A stretch of 48,424 nucleotides of DNA from an uncultured Prevotellaceae bacterium (GTDB taxonomy: Bacteria > Bacteroidota > Bacteroidia > Bacteroidales > Bacteroidaceae): contig CAMJZV010000024.1 in NCBI GenBank assembly GCA_946410305.1, positions 1-48,424 on the forward strand, in the 5' to 3' direction. Under the pieces are notes generated by a model. That model did not search any database, was not told where the DNA came from, and saw only the letters and a program-made list of their open reading frames with translations. The first letter of the stretch is position 1. Every line of letters begins with the position of its first letter. Position numbers and translations under genes: made by a program. Below, one piece after another: positions 18,301 through 25,461 of the stretch.

Positions 18301-20501
18301 CCCTGCATCAGGAGAACGCCTTCAGGGGACACATCGACGAGCTGTGTCTCTTCTCGCAGGCTCTGCCTCACACGCTGCTGAAGCACTATAGCAGCAAATG
18401 TCCGACAGGACGTGAGAAGGGACTGCTGGTACGCATGGGCTTTGGTCAGTACGAGCGTCAGGCAAATAACAACCTGGAGCTTCGCCCTTATGCCCTAAAC
18501 CAGGTCGTCAAGCTCGACATGGACGGCAACCCCACTGACCAGCACGACAGTTTGTTCGTAGAGCCTGTGGCTGATATCATGGCCCACATCGACCAGCAAG
18601 TAGGCGCGCCCATCCAGTTCAGTCAGGAGTTGCATAACCTGAAATTCAGTTTCGTAGGCCGCAACAACCAACTGCTGGTAAACATCAACGAACTGGACGC
18701 TCGCATCAACAAGCGCAATCTCTACGTCACTCTCACCGACATACCCGATATGAACGGCAACTACATGGCCTCGCCCGCCACGATGGAGTTCTTTGTAGAC
18801 CGTAACCCGTTGCGCTGGCAGGTGAAGCGTCTTACACATGAATTCACCCACAACAGCTATAGTGACCAGGACGACATCTTCACGGTGAGCATCAGCAACA
18901 CCAGCGGTGCTAACCATACCTACACCATCGGCAACATGCCGAGGTGGATGAGTGTTGACCGTCAGACCGATATCATCGGACCTCAGAATGAACAGTTGCT
19001 CGTCTTCAGCATCGCTAAAGACCTGAATGTCGGCACCTATGACGAAGTCATCTACCTGACTGACGAGAACAACCTCAGCGAACCTTTGGCACTGACCATC
19101 CGCAAGGAAGGCGTGGAGCCTGACTGGTATGTGGCCGACAGCCTGAAACACTTCTCGATGAACCTCGTAGGACAGGTGAAGATAGGCAATGCCGTCGTCA
19201 CTGACAGCAAAGACAAGGTGGCTGCCTTCGACAGCATGAACCGCTGCTTAGGCGTAGCCAATGTCAACTACAGCGCAACGACAGGCAAGAGTCAACTCTT
19301 CATGACGCTCTTCAGCGACCGGTCTAACTCAGGTAATGTCGAACTGACCTTCAAACTGTGGCATCATCAGACCGGACAGATTATGGTACTGGAGCCAGAC
19401 CGCACAGTCACGTTCAACCACAGCACGGTAGTCGGCACAGTCGATGCCCCCGTAGTGATGACAGGCGGCTCCATTTACTATCAGGAACTGAACCTGCAAC
19501 CCGGCTGGAACTGGATTTCGCTGAACGTAGATAACAAGGAATACCGCAACGTAATCGGCATGCTGAACAAGTTCAAGTGGGAGGATGGCGACATCGTGAC
19601 CGACGACACCGAAGACTTCACACTGGTCTATAAGTCGAGTATGGGCACATGGTTGGCCAACAACAGCCAGAAGAGCAGTTACACCGTATCGCCCAAGCGC
19701 AGCTACCGCGTCTATGTGAAGAACAATGTGGACATTGAGATTCAGGGTTACCCGCTTCGCGACGAAAGCCAGCGTACGCTCAGAGTAAAGCACGGCTGGA
19801 ACAATATAGGCTACACCCCAATGGTTAACCTGCCTGTATCGACAGCCCTTGCCGACTATACCGGCGCTGCACGCAACGGCGACGTGGTGAAGAGTCGCGA
19901 GGAGTTTGCCATCTTCACTGAGACATCAGTGGGCGGCGGCTACTGGTCGGGTTCGCTGCAATACCTGAAGCCAGGCGAGGGGTATATGCTTTACCGCAAC
20001 GGCGACGAAGATGCACAGTTCCGCTATCCGTTCTACGAGCCGGGCAGCAACTTCTTTGAGCACACCGCACAGAACCGTGCACCCATGTACTACGGACGGA
20101 ACATGTCGGTGGTAGCTACTGTCGAAGGCATTGACGTACAGGAAGGCGACCGGCTACTGGCCTTCGCCGACGGTGAACTGCGCGGCGAAGCCACCGTGCT
20201 TGACGGTACTGTAGCAGAAACCTCGGGGCCGCTCTTCTACCTGACCATTGCGGGCGACAAGAAGGTGCCACTCAGCTTTGCCATCGAGCGCAACGGTACG
20301 CTAGTGGCTGCCACGGCAGAGGTGATGCGCTATGAGAACAATGCAGTGAGCGGCACGCTGTCAGAGCCTACGGCCATCCACTTCGTCAAGACGGACGTAG
20401 GAGCCGACAGCTGGTACACGTTGCAGGGTTACAAGCTCGGACGCAAACCTACGCAGAAAGGTGTATATATTCATAACGGTAAAAAACAGATAGTGAAATG
20501 A
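9327..20501 (+). CDS. Giant (3724-residue) secreted multidomain surface protein, type IX secretion substrate
   Basis: An extended signal peptide ends near AWA-45. Residues about 57-1140 hold three related modules starting near 57, 648 and 870. Each opens with a line like RSTEDWEKFAQLV, then a GNGHxLxxxI turn and GLUG-like repeats (e.g. GLIGHAYGST), suggesting a beta-helix. Next come a fibronectin III-like domain (about 1174-1262), two to three carboxypeptidase-regulatory-like domains (1280-1365, 1378-1455, 1475-1510), a central part of about 900 residues I cannot assign (including ILRDPPGGASKATL near 1832), two LamG/concanavalin-like domains (2642-2792, 2845-3015, the latter with DDQWHHFAITVD), and repeated C-terminal beta modules. 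The end (WYTLQGYKLGRKPTQKGVYI, then basic IVK) fits a type IX sorting signal. Probably an adhesin or glycan-binding surface protein. Its stop overlaps the next gene (ATGA). Confidence 0.85.
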   Translation: MITNTKTRRVSPVGEVISSWRQRLHLAAAMVLMLVGMLVPQGAWADDKLETAFIGDKSYYVLRSTEDWEKFAQLVEDAEGKSEVNAILDNNISVSTPVGMDAWPYNGTFNGNGHELSIDIRWGSNYYAALFPSVGDVTVKNLKVYGRVEGGELSAGLIGHAYGSTQSITIENVFSAVGVVSNSSYIGGIVGHSDKAKVKMTDVKSEGWLTAKGDDSYAGTIIGWASSWDKWTFHRVYENCNFTSVTHMGFCYHSGYTAWGYNDKSTNCISSHKWGEMRDGCAEIRDLDAKDIFNQEESGSWTDYAHPAMDVWPAAGDVTFEIYDMVLGTEEEEKGMLKIPFSCDQAVKSIGGSYNNGGAGNRHIIDLIEFKTPTYAGFINVKSNEIRKWMDLRVKLHVGSLEVKRTEDQDVTLHYPSLLSADREREIKRLSDRGAINVSWIVNYPKHKDIVPGDQFIVMRSLTGNREDLQSIGVVQYEDTVNFYNFKDSTLISALSNAQLKGGSVSPLYLVVRGAARELWGIGESNPNAHTTTLDLKNIHLLEVGNNYTTKWEDEAARTVRVSWDYLAGDSAVWDSRAQMKLRLKMVNRDGFAVDTITHVLTAEEMEARTKVVQLPRSCVYYNIDFVVEFDGTTSVYMSPKQLAAEASSKNVAIRSTTEWNQFAEMVKAAKGQYDINVRLMADISIAEQVGDASAPYRGTFLGNGHRLTCNINSTQQHTGPFRFVSNATIRGLRTVGNVSSTQKYQGGLIGSIVSGSTVNVESCHSSVKLINNVNDDSCVGGFVGAAMNINELIITDCVFDGIFDGAGNKRNGGFVAWADNFKNVKLENCLFAPKAINTGMDDCNTWVRHDNSGNVTYKNCHSTKEYAPDLLVINSDADWSYFCKKTSDALGNSDVNAILNADITITEMVENYRGVFDGNGHTINVDITSSPRRDYNAPFRSGKGYTIKNLHVTGTVEGGRFISGLVGNSYNLDGRQNVISNCWVSTTVKSNDSDLPIVGGIIGWAQTKDNVSVTNCRFDGTLTGVTGGAIIGYCPNGINAIEVRNCLEEGAYNTRRGNGMVTRDIGTEYNNNGSNLTNNWSYQDWSAANSNVVGSLSSEELVPRLGSNWQVVGGKAVPVLTTQSIQDIDIDLASGDVDGMSADEIIVLLLQRGWTKDADGNPTPRTVSLGPDVPVGDYYFESLGHVLENSLRSETLQSSVLLSWDKTEEPVDYFEVMRHNTTTGANWETIASQISTSEYEDQTVSPVFDYEYRVQSVNDCEGLHTTQTNIVTGHCIKTGKVEGYVRFADGTGVAGVRVTASQYGDGSDPTKGGSCVTDESGFYVIEKLPYWGNQQGAYQLTVSEVSDDDLAEECKGGLYVTFDAQSNYQKGRTFTVTSGVRFTGLVMYKGTSIPVQGVRFEVDGREVHTASGAVKTNFEGKFDFRILRGQHKVKAVKKNHDFTDKGFYIENNDSTVDFQTDKDGYYFYDETRIKLIGRVVGGKDQGEKPLGYALSNNNLGDSLKMVITLEGDNASRLVWDVQNRTKKTRDEIFTHAKAKDPKFTCQTRVHTTLNRMEIYPDENTGEYEVLLPPVKWKIQQITAEGYSSLFQDGQMGDVLDLSDSLTLHRDTIKGKWETSGYGLEVANPVEEYHAKYSRIYHSPVIIDYKQQGFAEFEYFGDRYYGYQNLAGAKEQLPIVYGVRKQNWPENKRDSLEAHYTFGYPVFSTDKQYPLNISATERYYYNNDHNSDRKEVVRLSGGTVTIHNGMIDALHRDTLALDSVGEATYVLRAAQTPYLLTGEKALHTMTMTLLMDGTHYEATPLRAYIFKVSQQTGAKDILSCSAPVLVDILRDPPGGASKATLSKGSTLKYSYSMDLKWAAGMTINLGVGTGVNSFTGVVAAPMGGGAVGGFNNSTESYFGVAIDLIWSGSGQRAFNYTMSAKEDISTSTDAKLIGADGDLYMGVVHNMVVAPATAIRAIPDSIFRRMGGAVEAGRMVEIAQGRDKSDSLLHLVREEVVTCKPEITSTFVHSQDYIIRQLLPELTEHIRSLMFIGSVEEAQMKADADKKPVYRSKVEVDSPDFGTEYEMISPKDASANTVDEVKGYIESMQKWMEMIAQNEKEKLDATELVKNFDVDGGSSLSYSETFQSDYSVMNSFISPITTANTPYFDKEGSDTALGIISIVGPVAGKILQNLAKGTEGNKSSSTSSDEKKNEVNVKTIGFDFKFSLTPVISYDVTPKDTESKTYSRTESFTISMNKRSHLNFDVLRVKTKTDNPSESGLSKLDVFYNKNYNDQLDYNYDHMEKNRKNFSYSRSFVYRTRGGATCRPWESERKSLFNRPGTILDERTKKIENPVITMDKQSVSGVPFDKAARFKLYLTNESEQPEAVYNYFDLYQVDKKNPNGARLMIDGMPLTGNGRTIEVRPGQVTEKILEVYPGEGYDYEGLQIGLISQGDLNVFSEVSFDVHYLQTPGDIAISSPGDKWVLNTDAPSDSKQGWYLPVVISGFDKNQHNFDHIEFQYKETNRGDDYWTNLCGYYADSTLYAAATGTKAMIPTNGNISTKFYGEGTVMEKAYDLRARLFCRNGNAFLTNDSKVLSGVKDTRRPQLFGQPDPKDGIIGAGDNIVFNFTEAIEHNYLQLATNFEVVGETNETALTEEPALFFEGNGYVQTDARRNFANKNMTIDLMIRPDQTDKDMPLFSHGQDGSTLQLWLTKDLKLRAVIDSIQFESRYAIASGALKQVALVLDNDGKQALLWNDSIIGTQKDVTYSGYGPLIFGATNEVATSDRKHYSGRMLEARLWNRTMSASLLNTYGKRQLTGYEMGLIDYYPMNDGEGDYAVDKAQGANAELHGAAWALPRGMSLKLDWAEQKAVKGLKLDYTKMLRSAEQDYTLMLWFKTDNKGQGALISNGKGAITDDDARNKFFLGFEYDQLIYRTNGRTLPLGKGLADDQWHHFAITVDRSHQVANLYVDRVLTQSVSTDTLGGMMGQDFYVGNMVWHEAGANVQTLHQENAFRGHIDELCLFSQALPHTLLKHYSSKCPTGREKGLLVRMGFGQYERQANNNLELRPYALNQVVKLDMDGNPTDQHDSLFVEPVADIMAHIDQQVGAPIQFSQELHNLKFSFVGRNNQLLVNINELDARINKRNLYVTLTDIPDMNGNYMASPATMEFFVDRNPLRWQVKRLTHEFTHNSYSDQDDIFTVSISNTSGANHTYTIGNMPRWMSVDRQTDIIGPQNEQLLVFSIAKDLNVGTYDEVIYLTDENNLSEPLALTIRKEGVEPDWYVADSLKHFSMNLVGQVKIGNAVVTDSKDKVAAFDSMNRCLGVANVNYSATTGKSQLFMTLFSDRSNSGNVELTFKLWHHQTGQIMVLEPDRTVTFNHSTVVGTVDAPVVMTGGSIYYQELNLQPGWNWISLNVDNKEYRNVIGMLNKFKWEDGDIVTDDTEDFTLVYKSSMGTWLANNSQKSSYTVSPKRSYRVYVKNNVDIEIQGYPLRDESQRTLRVKHGWNNIGYTPMVNLPVSTALADYTGAARNGDVVKSREEFAIFTETSVGGGYWSGSLQYLKPGEGYMLYRNGDEDAQFRYPFYEPGSNFFEHTAQNRAPMYYGRNMSVVATVEGIDVQEGDRLLAFADGELRGEATVLDGTVAETSGPLFYLTIAGDKKVPLSFAIERNGTLVAATAEVMRYENNAVSGTLSEPTAIHFVKTDVGADSWYTLQGYKLGRKPTQKGVYIHNGKKQIVK

Positions 20502-21283
20502 AAACGATAATCAAGAGCCTGTTGCTGGCAGCAGTCATCACGGTAGCGTGGGGCTGCTCGTCAAGCGACGATGAGACCTCAAACGACGGTGACTATACAG
20601 GCAACGCTGCGACCTTCCAGCCTGCCAATGCCCCAGCGTGGGTGGTCGATATGTATAGCAATCAGGAACAGCCGCAGTGGCTGTCGCCCGATCCAACGCT
20701 CTATGAAGACAAAATGATTGCGGTACTGCGTCTGCAGGATGAACTCGTGCCATTCTCCACCGCCGACGACCTGATGGCAGTCTTCGTAGGCGACGAATGC
20801 CGTGCACTGTCCCATCGCTCCGGCAACGGCGAAGCAGTTTATTTCGTGCTCAACATCTATGGCAACGCCGGCACAGACCCCGAGCAGTTTGCCCTCTGCT
20901 ACTACAGCGGAGGACTCCGACAGGAATTCTGGCGCAGGGGCGAGAACGGATTCCTCAACGAGATGAACATAGGCACAGAGAGCGACTTCGTGCTCGACCT
21001 CATGACAGGTACTACGAAATATGAGCGTCAGACAGTATTCGTGGTAACCCCCAAGGTTAAAGAAGGAGTTACCATTGATGCCGATGCCGACCGCGTGGGA
21101 GTATTCGTAAACGGTGAATGCCGTGGAGTAGGGAAGCCTGGTATAGACTTCAACGTATTCCACCGGCAGGACGAGACCCAGGCAGAGCTACGCTACTACA
21201 GCAGCAGCAAGGGTGGCATCTTCACACAGACGGCACCGCTGACGCTGGATGCCGGTTACCAAGCGATTGACTTTAATTTTTAG
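20498..21283 (+). CDS. Surface lipoprotein sharing modules with the giant protein
   Basis: The 261-residue lipoprotein has lipobox AWGC (Cys20). It contains two copies of a roughly 80-residue beta module, recognised by DDLMAVFVGDECRALSHRSG (about 88-107) and DRVGVFVNGECRGVGKPG (about 200-217), each followed by a strand ending in YYS. The same pattern occurs twice near the C-terminus of the giant protein (DKVAAFDSMNRCLGVANV and DRLLAFADGELRGEATV). Its ATG overlaps the giant gene's TGA, so translation is coupled. It is probably a cell-surface anchor or assembly partner for the giant protein; this is inferred from module sharing and coupling. I know of no named family for it. Confidence 0.75.
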   Translation: MKTIIKSLLLAAVITVAWGCSSSDDETSNDGDYTGNAATFQPANAPAWVVDMYSNQEQPQWLSPDPTLYEDKMIAVLRLQDELVPFSTADDLMAVFVGDECRALSHRSGNGEAVYFVLNIYGNAGTDPEQFALCYYSGGLRQEFWRRGENGFLNEMNIGTESDFVLDLMTGTTKYERQTVFVVTPKVKEGVTIDADADRVGVFVNGECRGVGKPGIDFNVFHRQDETQAELRYYSSSKGGIFTQTAPLTLDAGYQAIDFNF

Positions 21284-21295
21284 ACATAACAACCA

Positions 21296-22189
21296 ATGAA
21301 TAAGAAACTTATTTTTTACACAGTTGCCCTGACGGCAGGCCTGTTGACGGCCTGCTCGTCGGACGATGAACAGAAGCAGGACCCCCCTGTACGACACATC
21401 AGCGTAGAGGTGAACCAAAGGCCCATGACCTCTGACGATCCCGCCGGTGCACGTAGCACCGACACGCGGAGCGCCATCACCACCACGGAGACATTCAGTG
21501 CCTTTTCCATGCGAGGTATCTATAACAGCCTTACATCAGAATATTCTGTTTCAAAGTCCAATGATACATGGACAGTAACTCCCAATACATGGCCTGGTGG
21601 AACGGAAAATAATAATACCACACCGTTCTATGCCTTCTCTCAAGGTGAATTCCAGTGGAATAATGGCGATCCTTACATCAGTTTTTCCATCGCCGAGAAT
21701 GCTTCGACCCAACACGACTTGCTCGTGGCTAAGAACAATGTGGCACACAGCGACCATGACGGCAAAGTGCCTCTGACCTTCGACCATGCCTGCGCAGCCT
21801 TGGCGTTTAATGTTCAGATAACGAACACGCTGAAGACTAAAAAACTTAGCAACGGAACGCTAACTGTTAACAGCATCGTACTGCGCAATGTTAGTAATTC
21901 GGGCAAATATTATTTCGTAACATCAACCTGGGGTGATGTAAGCGACTCAGCCTACTACACGCTGACTAGCGGAAAGATTACCGTTGATACCGAAGCTCAG
22001 GCACTCAGTAGCAATTATCTCTTCGTGATACCACAGACTCGTGCTGTCAACGGCACAACGGGCACCTATCTGGAGATAAACTATACACTCTCGGGATCTA
22101 AGCAAGCCACCATTCCCCTCGCTGTGGACTGGGTGGCGGGCTCTAAATACACCATCGATATTAAACTTGGCACAGGCCTGATTCAATGA
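21296..22189 (+). CDS. Fimbrillin-family (Mfa-like) lipoprotein
   Basis: The 297-residue lipoprotein (lipobox LLTAC, Cys20) starts 12 bp after the preceding lipoprotein gene. The early segment with RSAITTTETFSAFSMRGIY, the middle VPLTFDHACAALAFNVQI, and the end AVDWVAGSKYTIDIKL match the two-domain fimbrillin/Mfa-like family, which builds Bacteroidetes type V pili or related surface fibres. There are no other pilus genes (usher or tip subunits) around it, so it may serve the giant-protein operon as a surface component rather than a full fimbria. Its last codons overlap the small peptide gene at 22186. Confidence 0.82.
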   Translation: MNKKLIFYTVALTAGLLTACSSDDEQKQDPPVRHISVEVNQRPMTSDDPAGARSTDTRSAITTTETFSAFSMRGIYNSLTSEYSVSKSNDTWTVTPNTWPGGTENNNTTPFYAFSQGEFQWNNGDPYISFSIAENASTQHDLLVAKNNVAHSDHDGKVPLTFDHACAALAFNVQITNTLKTKKLSNGTLTVNSIVLRNVSNSGKYYFVTSTWGDVSDSAYYTLTSGKITVDTEAQALSSNYLFVIPQTRAVNGTTGTYLEINYTLSGSKQATIPLAVDWVAGSKYTIDIKLGTGLIQ

Positions 22190-22317
22190 TGAAGAAGACA
22201 TATATCAAACCCGCTATGAATGTCGTTCAACTTAGTGTGTGTAGCAGTATGCTGTCCTACAGCGTGAACGATTACCAAACAAGAGAAACAATAACTGTCG
22301 GTGACACCGAGGACTGA
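22186..22317 (+). CDS. Small peptide, 43 residues, end of the giant-protein operon
   Basis: Starts at an ATG overlapping the fimbrillin gene's stop codon (ATGATG, start 22186 or 22189). It reads MMKKTYIKPAMNVVQLSVCS followed by SMLSYSVNDYQTRETITVGD, then TED. Short Bacteroidales genes starting MKKxYxxPxxxVVxL are often found at the ends of surface or secretion operons, usually annotated as hypothetical. A second one of similar outline follows the BspA-like gene at 47270. It has no clear signal peptide, though a short hydrophobic core is present. Function unknown. Confidence 0.65.
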   Translation: MMKKTYIKPAMNVVQLSVCSSMLSYSVNDYQTRETITVGDTED

Positions 22318-22405
22318 ACGGGCGTTTTAGTTTGAGCGATTAAGGTTGAGCTCTGAGACTTTGCAGCCGTTCTCTGACTTAAAGGGCAGAGTGTAGCGTC
22401 GCAAT

Positions 22406-23056
22406 ATGGCTATCAGGTACACACATAAAGAAGAATTATGGAACTCATGGTCACATGCTGGAGGCATCGTGATGGGTGCTGTTTTTGGTGCCATCTTCCT
22501 GTGGCTGTCGTTCAGGGGTGACAATCCGTGGGCCCGTCTGGGCGTCTGCCTGTACCTGTTTGGAATGATGGGGTCGTATGTAGCCTCAACGGTGTATCAC
22601 GCCATTCCCCTGCGCTCCAAATGGCGTGAGCGCTTCCGCAAATGGGACCATGCCGCCATCTATTGGCATATTGCCGGCAGCTACTCGCCGCTGACACTCA
22701 TTGCCCTGCGCACCCAAGGCTACTGGGGGTGGTCACTGTTCTGTTTTGTGTGGGCCTGTGCCATAGCCGGCACTATTGTCAGTTTTGCCCACTTGAAAGA
22801 GCACTCCAACGTGGAGACGTTCTGCTTTGTCGGCATGGGACTCTCGGTACTGGTGGCCTTCAAGCCCCTTATCGACAGCGTGTCGGCCGCCGCCGTAACA
22901 TGGATTATAGCAGAGGGCGTCTGCTACATCACAGGCGCCCTCTTCTATAGCATGAACAAGCGGCGTTACATGCACTCCGTATTTCACTTCTTTGTGCTGG
23001 CCGGCAGCATCTGTCACATCATTGCCGTCTGGGACGTGCTGGTGACGTATCTCTGA
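22406..23056 (+). CDS. Hemolysin III family (PAQR-like) seven-helix membrane protein
   Basis: The 216-residue inner-membrane protein has about seven hydrophobic helices. Conserved PAQR/HlyIII metal-site elements are visible: STVYHAI (His65), WDHAAIYWHIAGSYSP (Asp81, His82) and MHSVFHFFVLAGSICH (His190, His194, His204). Members are predicted zinc-dependent membrane hydrolases; bacterial ones are called hemolysin III from an early phenotype, and the true substrate is not established. It stands alone on the plus strand, 89 bp after the small peptide gene and convergent with the S41 protease gene. A weak promoter-like GAGACTTTG is near 22354. Confidence 0.9.
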   Translation: MAIRYTHKEELWNSWSHAGGIVMGAVFGAIFLWLSFRGDNPWARLGVCLYLFGMMGSYVASTVYHAIPLRSKWRERFRKWDHAAIYWHIAGSYSPLTLIALRTQGYWGWSLFCFVWACAIAGTIVSFAHLKEHSNVETFCFVGMGLSVLVAFKPLIDSVSAAAVTWIIAEGVCYITGALFYSMNKRRYMHSVFHFFVLAGSICHIIAVWDVLVTYL

Positions 23057-23088
23057 GCCGGCGCAACCTGCTGGAACGTGTCAACAGG

Positions 23089-24636
23089 TCAGTTGCCGGT
23101 ACGTATGTACTGCAAGGCACGGTCCAGCTGCGAGTCGCTTTGGTCCTCCGAATCCTTCAGGTCCACCTCGATGTCGGGTGTCACGCCAACACCCTCCAGT
23201 ATTTCCTTGTCCATGGTGAGCGTGGTCGCTGTGGGCAGATAGACATAGACGGGCGTCACATTCTCCACACCGATGTAGCCGGAGTAGTTGTCTGACGACT
23301 CTTCGTTGCCAGTCAGTCCGCACAGTCCGCCATAGGTGCGCTTGCCGATGAGTCGGCCGTTGGGCATCAGCTTGACGATGAGCGACGTCAGTTCCGACAT
23401 GCTCACCGAGCGGCAGTTGGCCAGCACCACCACTGGAACGTCGTCAATGACCTCGTGGGGCTCCTCCATAGTTTCGCAATGCATAGGCATCAGCGGCGAA
23501 TAGTCGTAGCGCCCCGTGCCACGCTTAAAGCGCTCCCATCCGCACTGGAATCCACCAGCAGGCAGCAGACTGCCCAGCACGTACTGCTCGTCGCTCATCA
23601 TGCCGCCTCCATTGCTGCGCACGTCGACGACGACGCCCTTCAGCTGTCCGCTCTTGTGCAGCGTCTGGATGGCATCAAACCATGCCGTCCACACCTTGCG
23701 GACATGGGCTATCTTCTCTGCCGTGCTGTCGTCAAGGTTGGGGAACAACTCTTGAAGAGCAGCACTGTTCAGATAGGGCGTCAGCGAAAAGTCGCTGAAG
23801 TAGAAATAGGCAATGTTGTCCGAGGTCAGTGCGTACTTCACGTTGATGCCGGCGTCGACGAATCCTTTGTTGATAAGTTCCACACCTGGGATGTCCAGAT
23901 AGGCACACTCTGTGACCAACTGGTTGTAGAGGGGCAGTTTCTCGCTCTCTCTCATCCGCAAGAAATATATCTTCATGAACTGCTCCTTAAAGTAATTCAG
24001 TCCCTTCAGCATGATGGCGTCGCCGTCCGTTTGCTGACTCTTGGCCTTCAGCTCGTTAATCTTGTCCGTGACCCACATGTAGCCCTTACCCTTCGTGGTG
24101 AAGACTGCATCCAGCTGGGCGGTGACGTGCGAGTCGTACTGCTGCAGTTCCTTGAAGCTGCCATTGTCCTTGTAGCCGCTGAGTTCGGGTTCGAAACCCT
24201 CGGAGGCCCCAACGTCCTCGCGGGTCACATAGCGAGCCTCCGATGGAGAAACGTCTACGTATTTACCAGTCTGGTGATTTTTCATTTGCACGTACATGTG
24301 TCCGTCGTGCAGCGGTGCCACCACCGCCTTCAGCAGTTTGGTGAGTTCAGCGTCAGTCACCGTCTCTTGTTCGTCGAGTGCCTCAAACTGTGGCAGGTAG
24401 GTGTCGTAGACCTGATCCCAGTCCAGTCCGTGTGCTTTCTCGTAGTCCCAGAGTGTGTAGTATTGGCTCAGTCCGTTCCACAGCACGCGGAACTTGCCAG
24501 CGTAGCTGTTCTCTGCCTCTGCGAATGCCAAATTGTCGTTGAAGGAGTAGTTGACAAACGTGTCGGCGTCGTCGTGGCACGAGGTGACGCTAAGCGTCAG
24601 GAGCAGTGCTCCCAGCAGTGTGTATAGTTTGTTCAT
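23089..24636 (-). CDS. S41-family peptidase lipoprotein (tricorn/IRBP-like)
   Basis: The 515-residue protein has a lipobox (SVTSC, Cys20) and is expected at the outer membrane or periplasm. An N-terminal helical domain includes the PLHDGH motif (His110/His113), typical of tricorn/IRBP-type S41 enzymes. The protease core has VVDVRSNGGG (336-345) and ANCRSVSMSE with likely nucleophile Ser412. The Lys that follows TFG in CtpA-type enzymes is absent (TYGGLCG). A Ser-His relay rather than a Ser-Lys pair is therefore more likely. It lies 49 bp downstream of a beta-barrel gene on the same strand, and the pair probably forms an operon. Substrate unknown. Confidence 0.83.
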   Translation of the reverse strand: MNKLYTLLGALLLTLSVTSCHDDADTFVNYSFNDNLAFAEAENSYAGKFRVLWNGLSQYYTLWDYEKAHGLDWDQVYDTYLPQFEALDEQETVTDAELTKLLKAVVAPLHDGHMYVQMKNHQTGKYVDVSPSEARYVTREDVGASEGFEPELSGYKDNGSFKELQQYDSHVTAQLDAVFTTKGKGYMWVTDKINELKAKSQQTDGDAIMLKGLNYFKEQFMKIYFLRMRESEKLPLYNQLVTECAYLDIPGVELINKGFVDAGINVKYALTSDNIAYFYFSDFSLTPYLNSAALQELFPNLDDSTAEKIAHVRKVWTAWFDAIQTLHKSGQLKGVVVDVRSNGGGMMSDEQYVLGSLLPAGGFQCGWERFKRGTGRYDYSPLMPMHCETMEEPHEVIDDVPVVVLANCRSVSMSELTSLIVKLMPNGRLIGKRTYGGLCGLTGNEESSDNYSGYIGVENVTPVYVYLPTATTLTMDKEILEGVGVTPDIEVDLKDSEDQSDSQLDRALQYIRTGN

Positions 24637-24685
24637 ATCTGTATAATCCCTTTTAATAATGATGTGTTATTCTTGTTCTCTCTGC

Positions 24686-25342
24686 TTAGAAGCAATACCA
24701 GATGCCGGCCTGCAGCGCCAGCGTGCCGTTGTAGCGTGGGTCTTGGTTGCGCATATAGTCTTTCTGCGTGCTCACCGTGCTGTAGTAGTAGCGCATCTCC
24801 ACCTGTGCAGCCCAGTGGCTGGCAAAGCGATACTCCACGCCGGCACCGCCCACGAAACCGAAGTCCCAGCGCTGGTCACGCTCGCTGTCGAGTGTGATGT
24901 CCTCGCTGAAGTCGAATGTTCTGCTTGAGAACGTGTTGGTGTCGTAACCCTCGCGACTGCTGTTCAGCCAGTAGCCGCCATAGACACCCGTGTTCAGGAA
25001 TCCGCGCACCTTCTGGCCGCCAAAGCTGAACGACGCCATGACGGGCAGTTGCAGGTAGTTGTTGACGTACTTGTAGTTGAAGAGCTGTTTCGTCTCGCGG
25101 GTGTGGCGATAGTTCTTTTGTGTCCAGTCCAGTTCGGCACGTACGCCCAGCCACTGGTTGACGTCGTACTGTCCCATGACGCCCAGGGTGAGTCCCCAGC
25201 GGTCCTTGTACTGAAAGTCCGTCTGATAATGTTTGTCGACGATGAAGTGGTTGACGTCTGCACCGCCGTTGACACCGATGCGCCACTGGCCATGAGCCAG
25301 CATAGGCAGCATACATGTCAGAATAAATAGCATATTTTTCAT
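24686..25342 (-). CDS. Outer-membrane beta-barrel protein (PorT/OMP_b-brl family-like)
   Basis: The 218-residue protein has a signal peptide cut after HGQ-type residues (about 18) and alternating amphipathic strands typical of small Bacteroidetes barrels (QWRIGVNGGADVNHF, YLQLPVMASFSFGG, FVGGAGVEYRF). It ends in an aromatic residue (WYCF), as barrel proteins do. First gene of the operon with the S41 peptidase lipoprotein; promoter at 25366-25373. Specific function unknown. Confidence 0.8.
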   Translation of the reverse strand: MKNMLFILTCMLPMLAHGQWRIGVNGGADVNHFIVDKHYQTDFQYKDRWGLTLGVMGQYDVNQWLGVRAELDWTQKNYRHTRETKQLFNYKYVNNYLQLPVMASFSFGGQKVRGFLNTGVYGGYWLNSSREGYDTNTFSSRTFDFSEDITLDSERDQRWDFGFVGGAGVEYRFASHWAAQVEMRYYYSTVSTQKDYMRNQDPRYNGTLALQAGIWYCF

Positions 25343-25365
25343 TGTAGTTGAATTTTAATCGACTG

Positions 25366-25373
25366 CAAAGGTA
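25366..25373 (-). promoter_or_regulatory. Promoter -7 element of the barrel / S41 operon
   Basis: TACCTTTG on the minus strand, 23 bp before the ATG at 25342. Confidence 0.65.
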
Positions 25374-25417
25374 CAAAGAAAATTTGTACTTTTGGTAATA
25401 ATATCAGAAATTATTAG

Positions 25418-25425
25418 TATCTTTG
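25418..25425 (+). promoter_or_regulatory. Promoter -7 element of the CoA-transferase gene
   Basis: TATCTTTG, 36 bp before the ATG at 25462, divergent from the barrel promoter. The best TTGG upstream is at 25392, a somewhat long spacer of 23 bp. Confidence 0.6.
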
Positions 25426-25461
25426 CAGCCAAATTTGCAAATTTACACATAATAGACTGTT

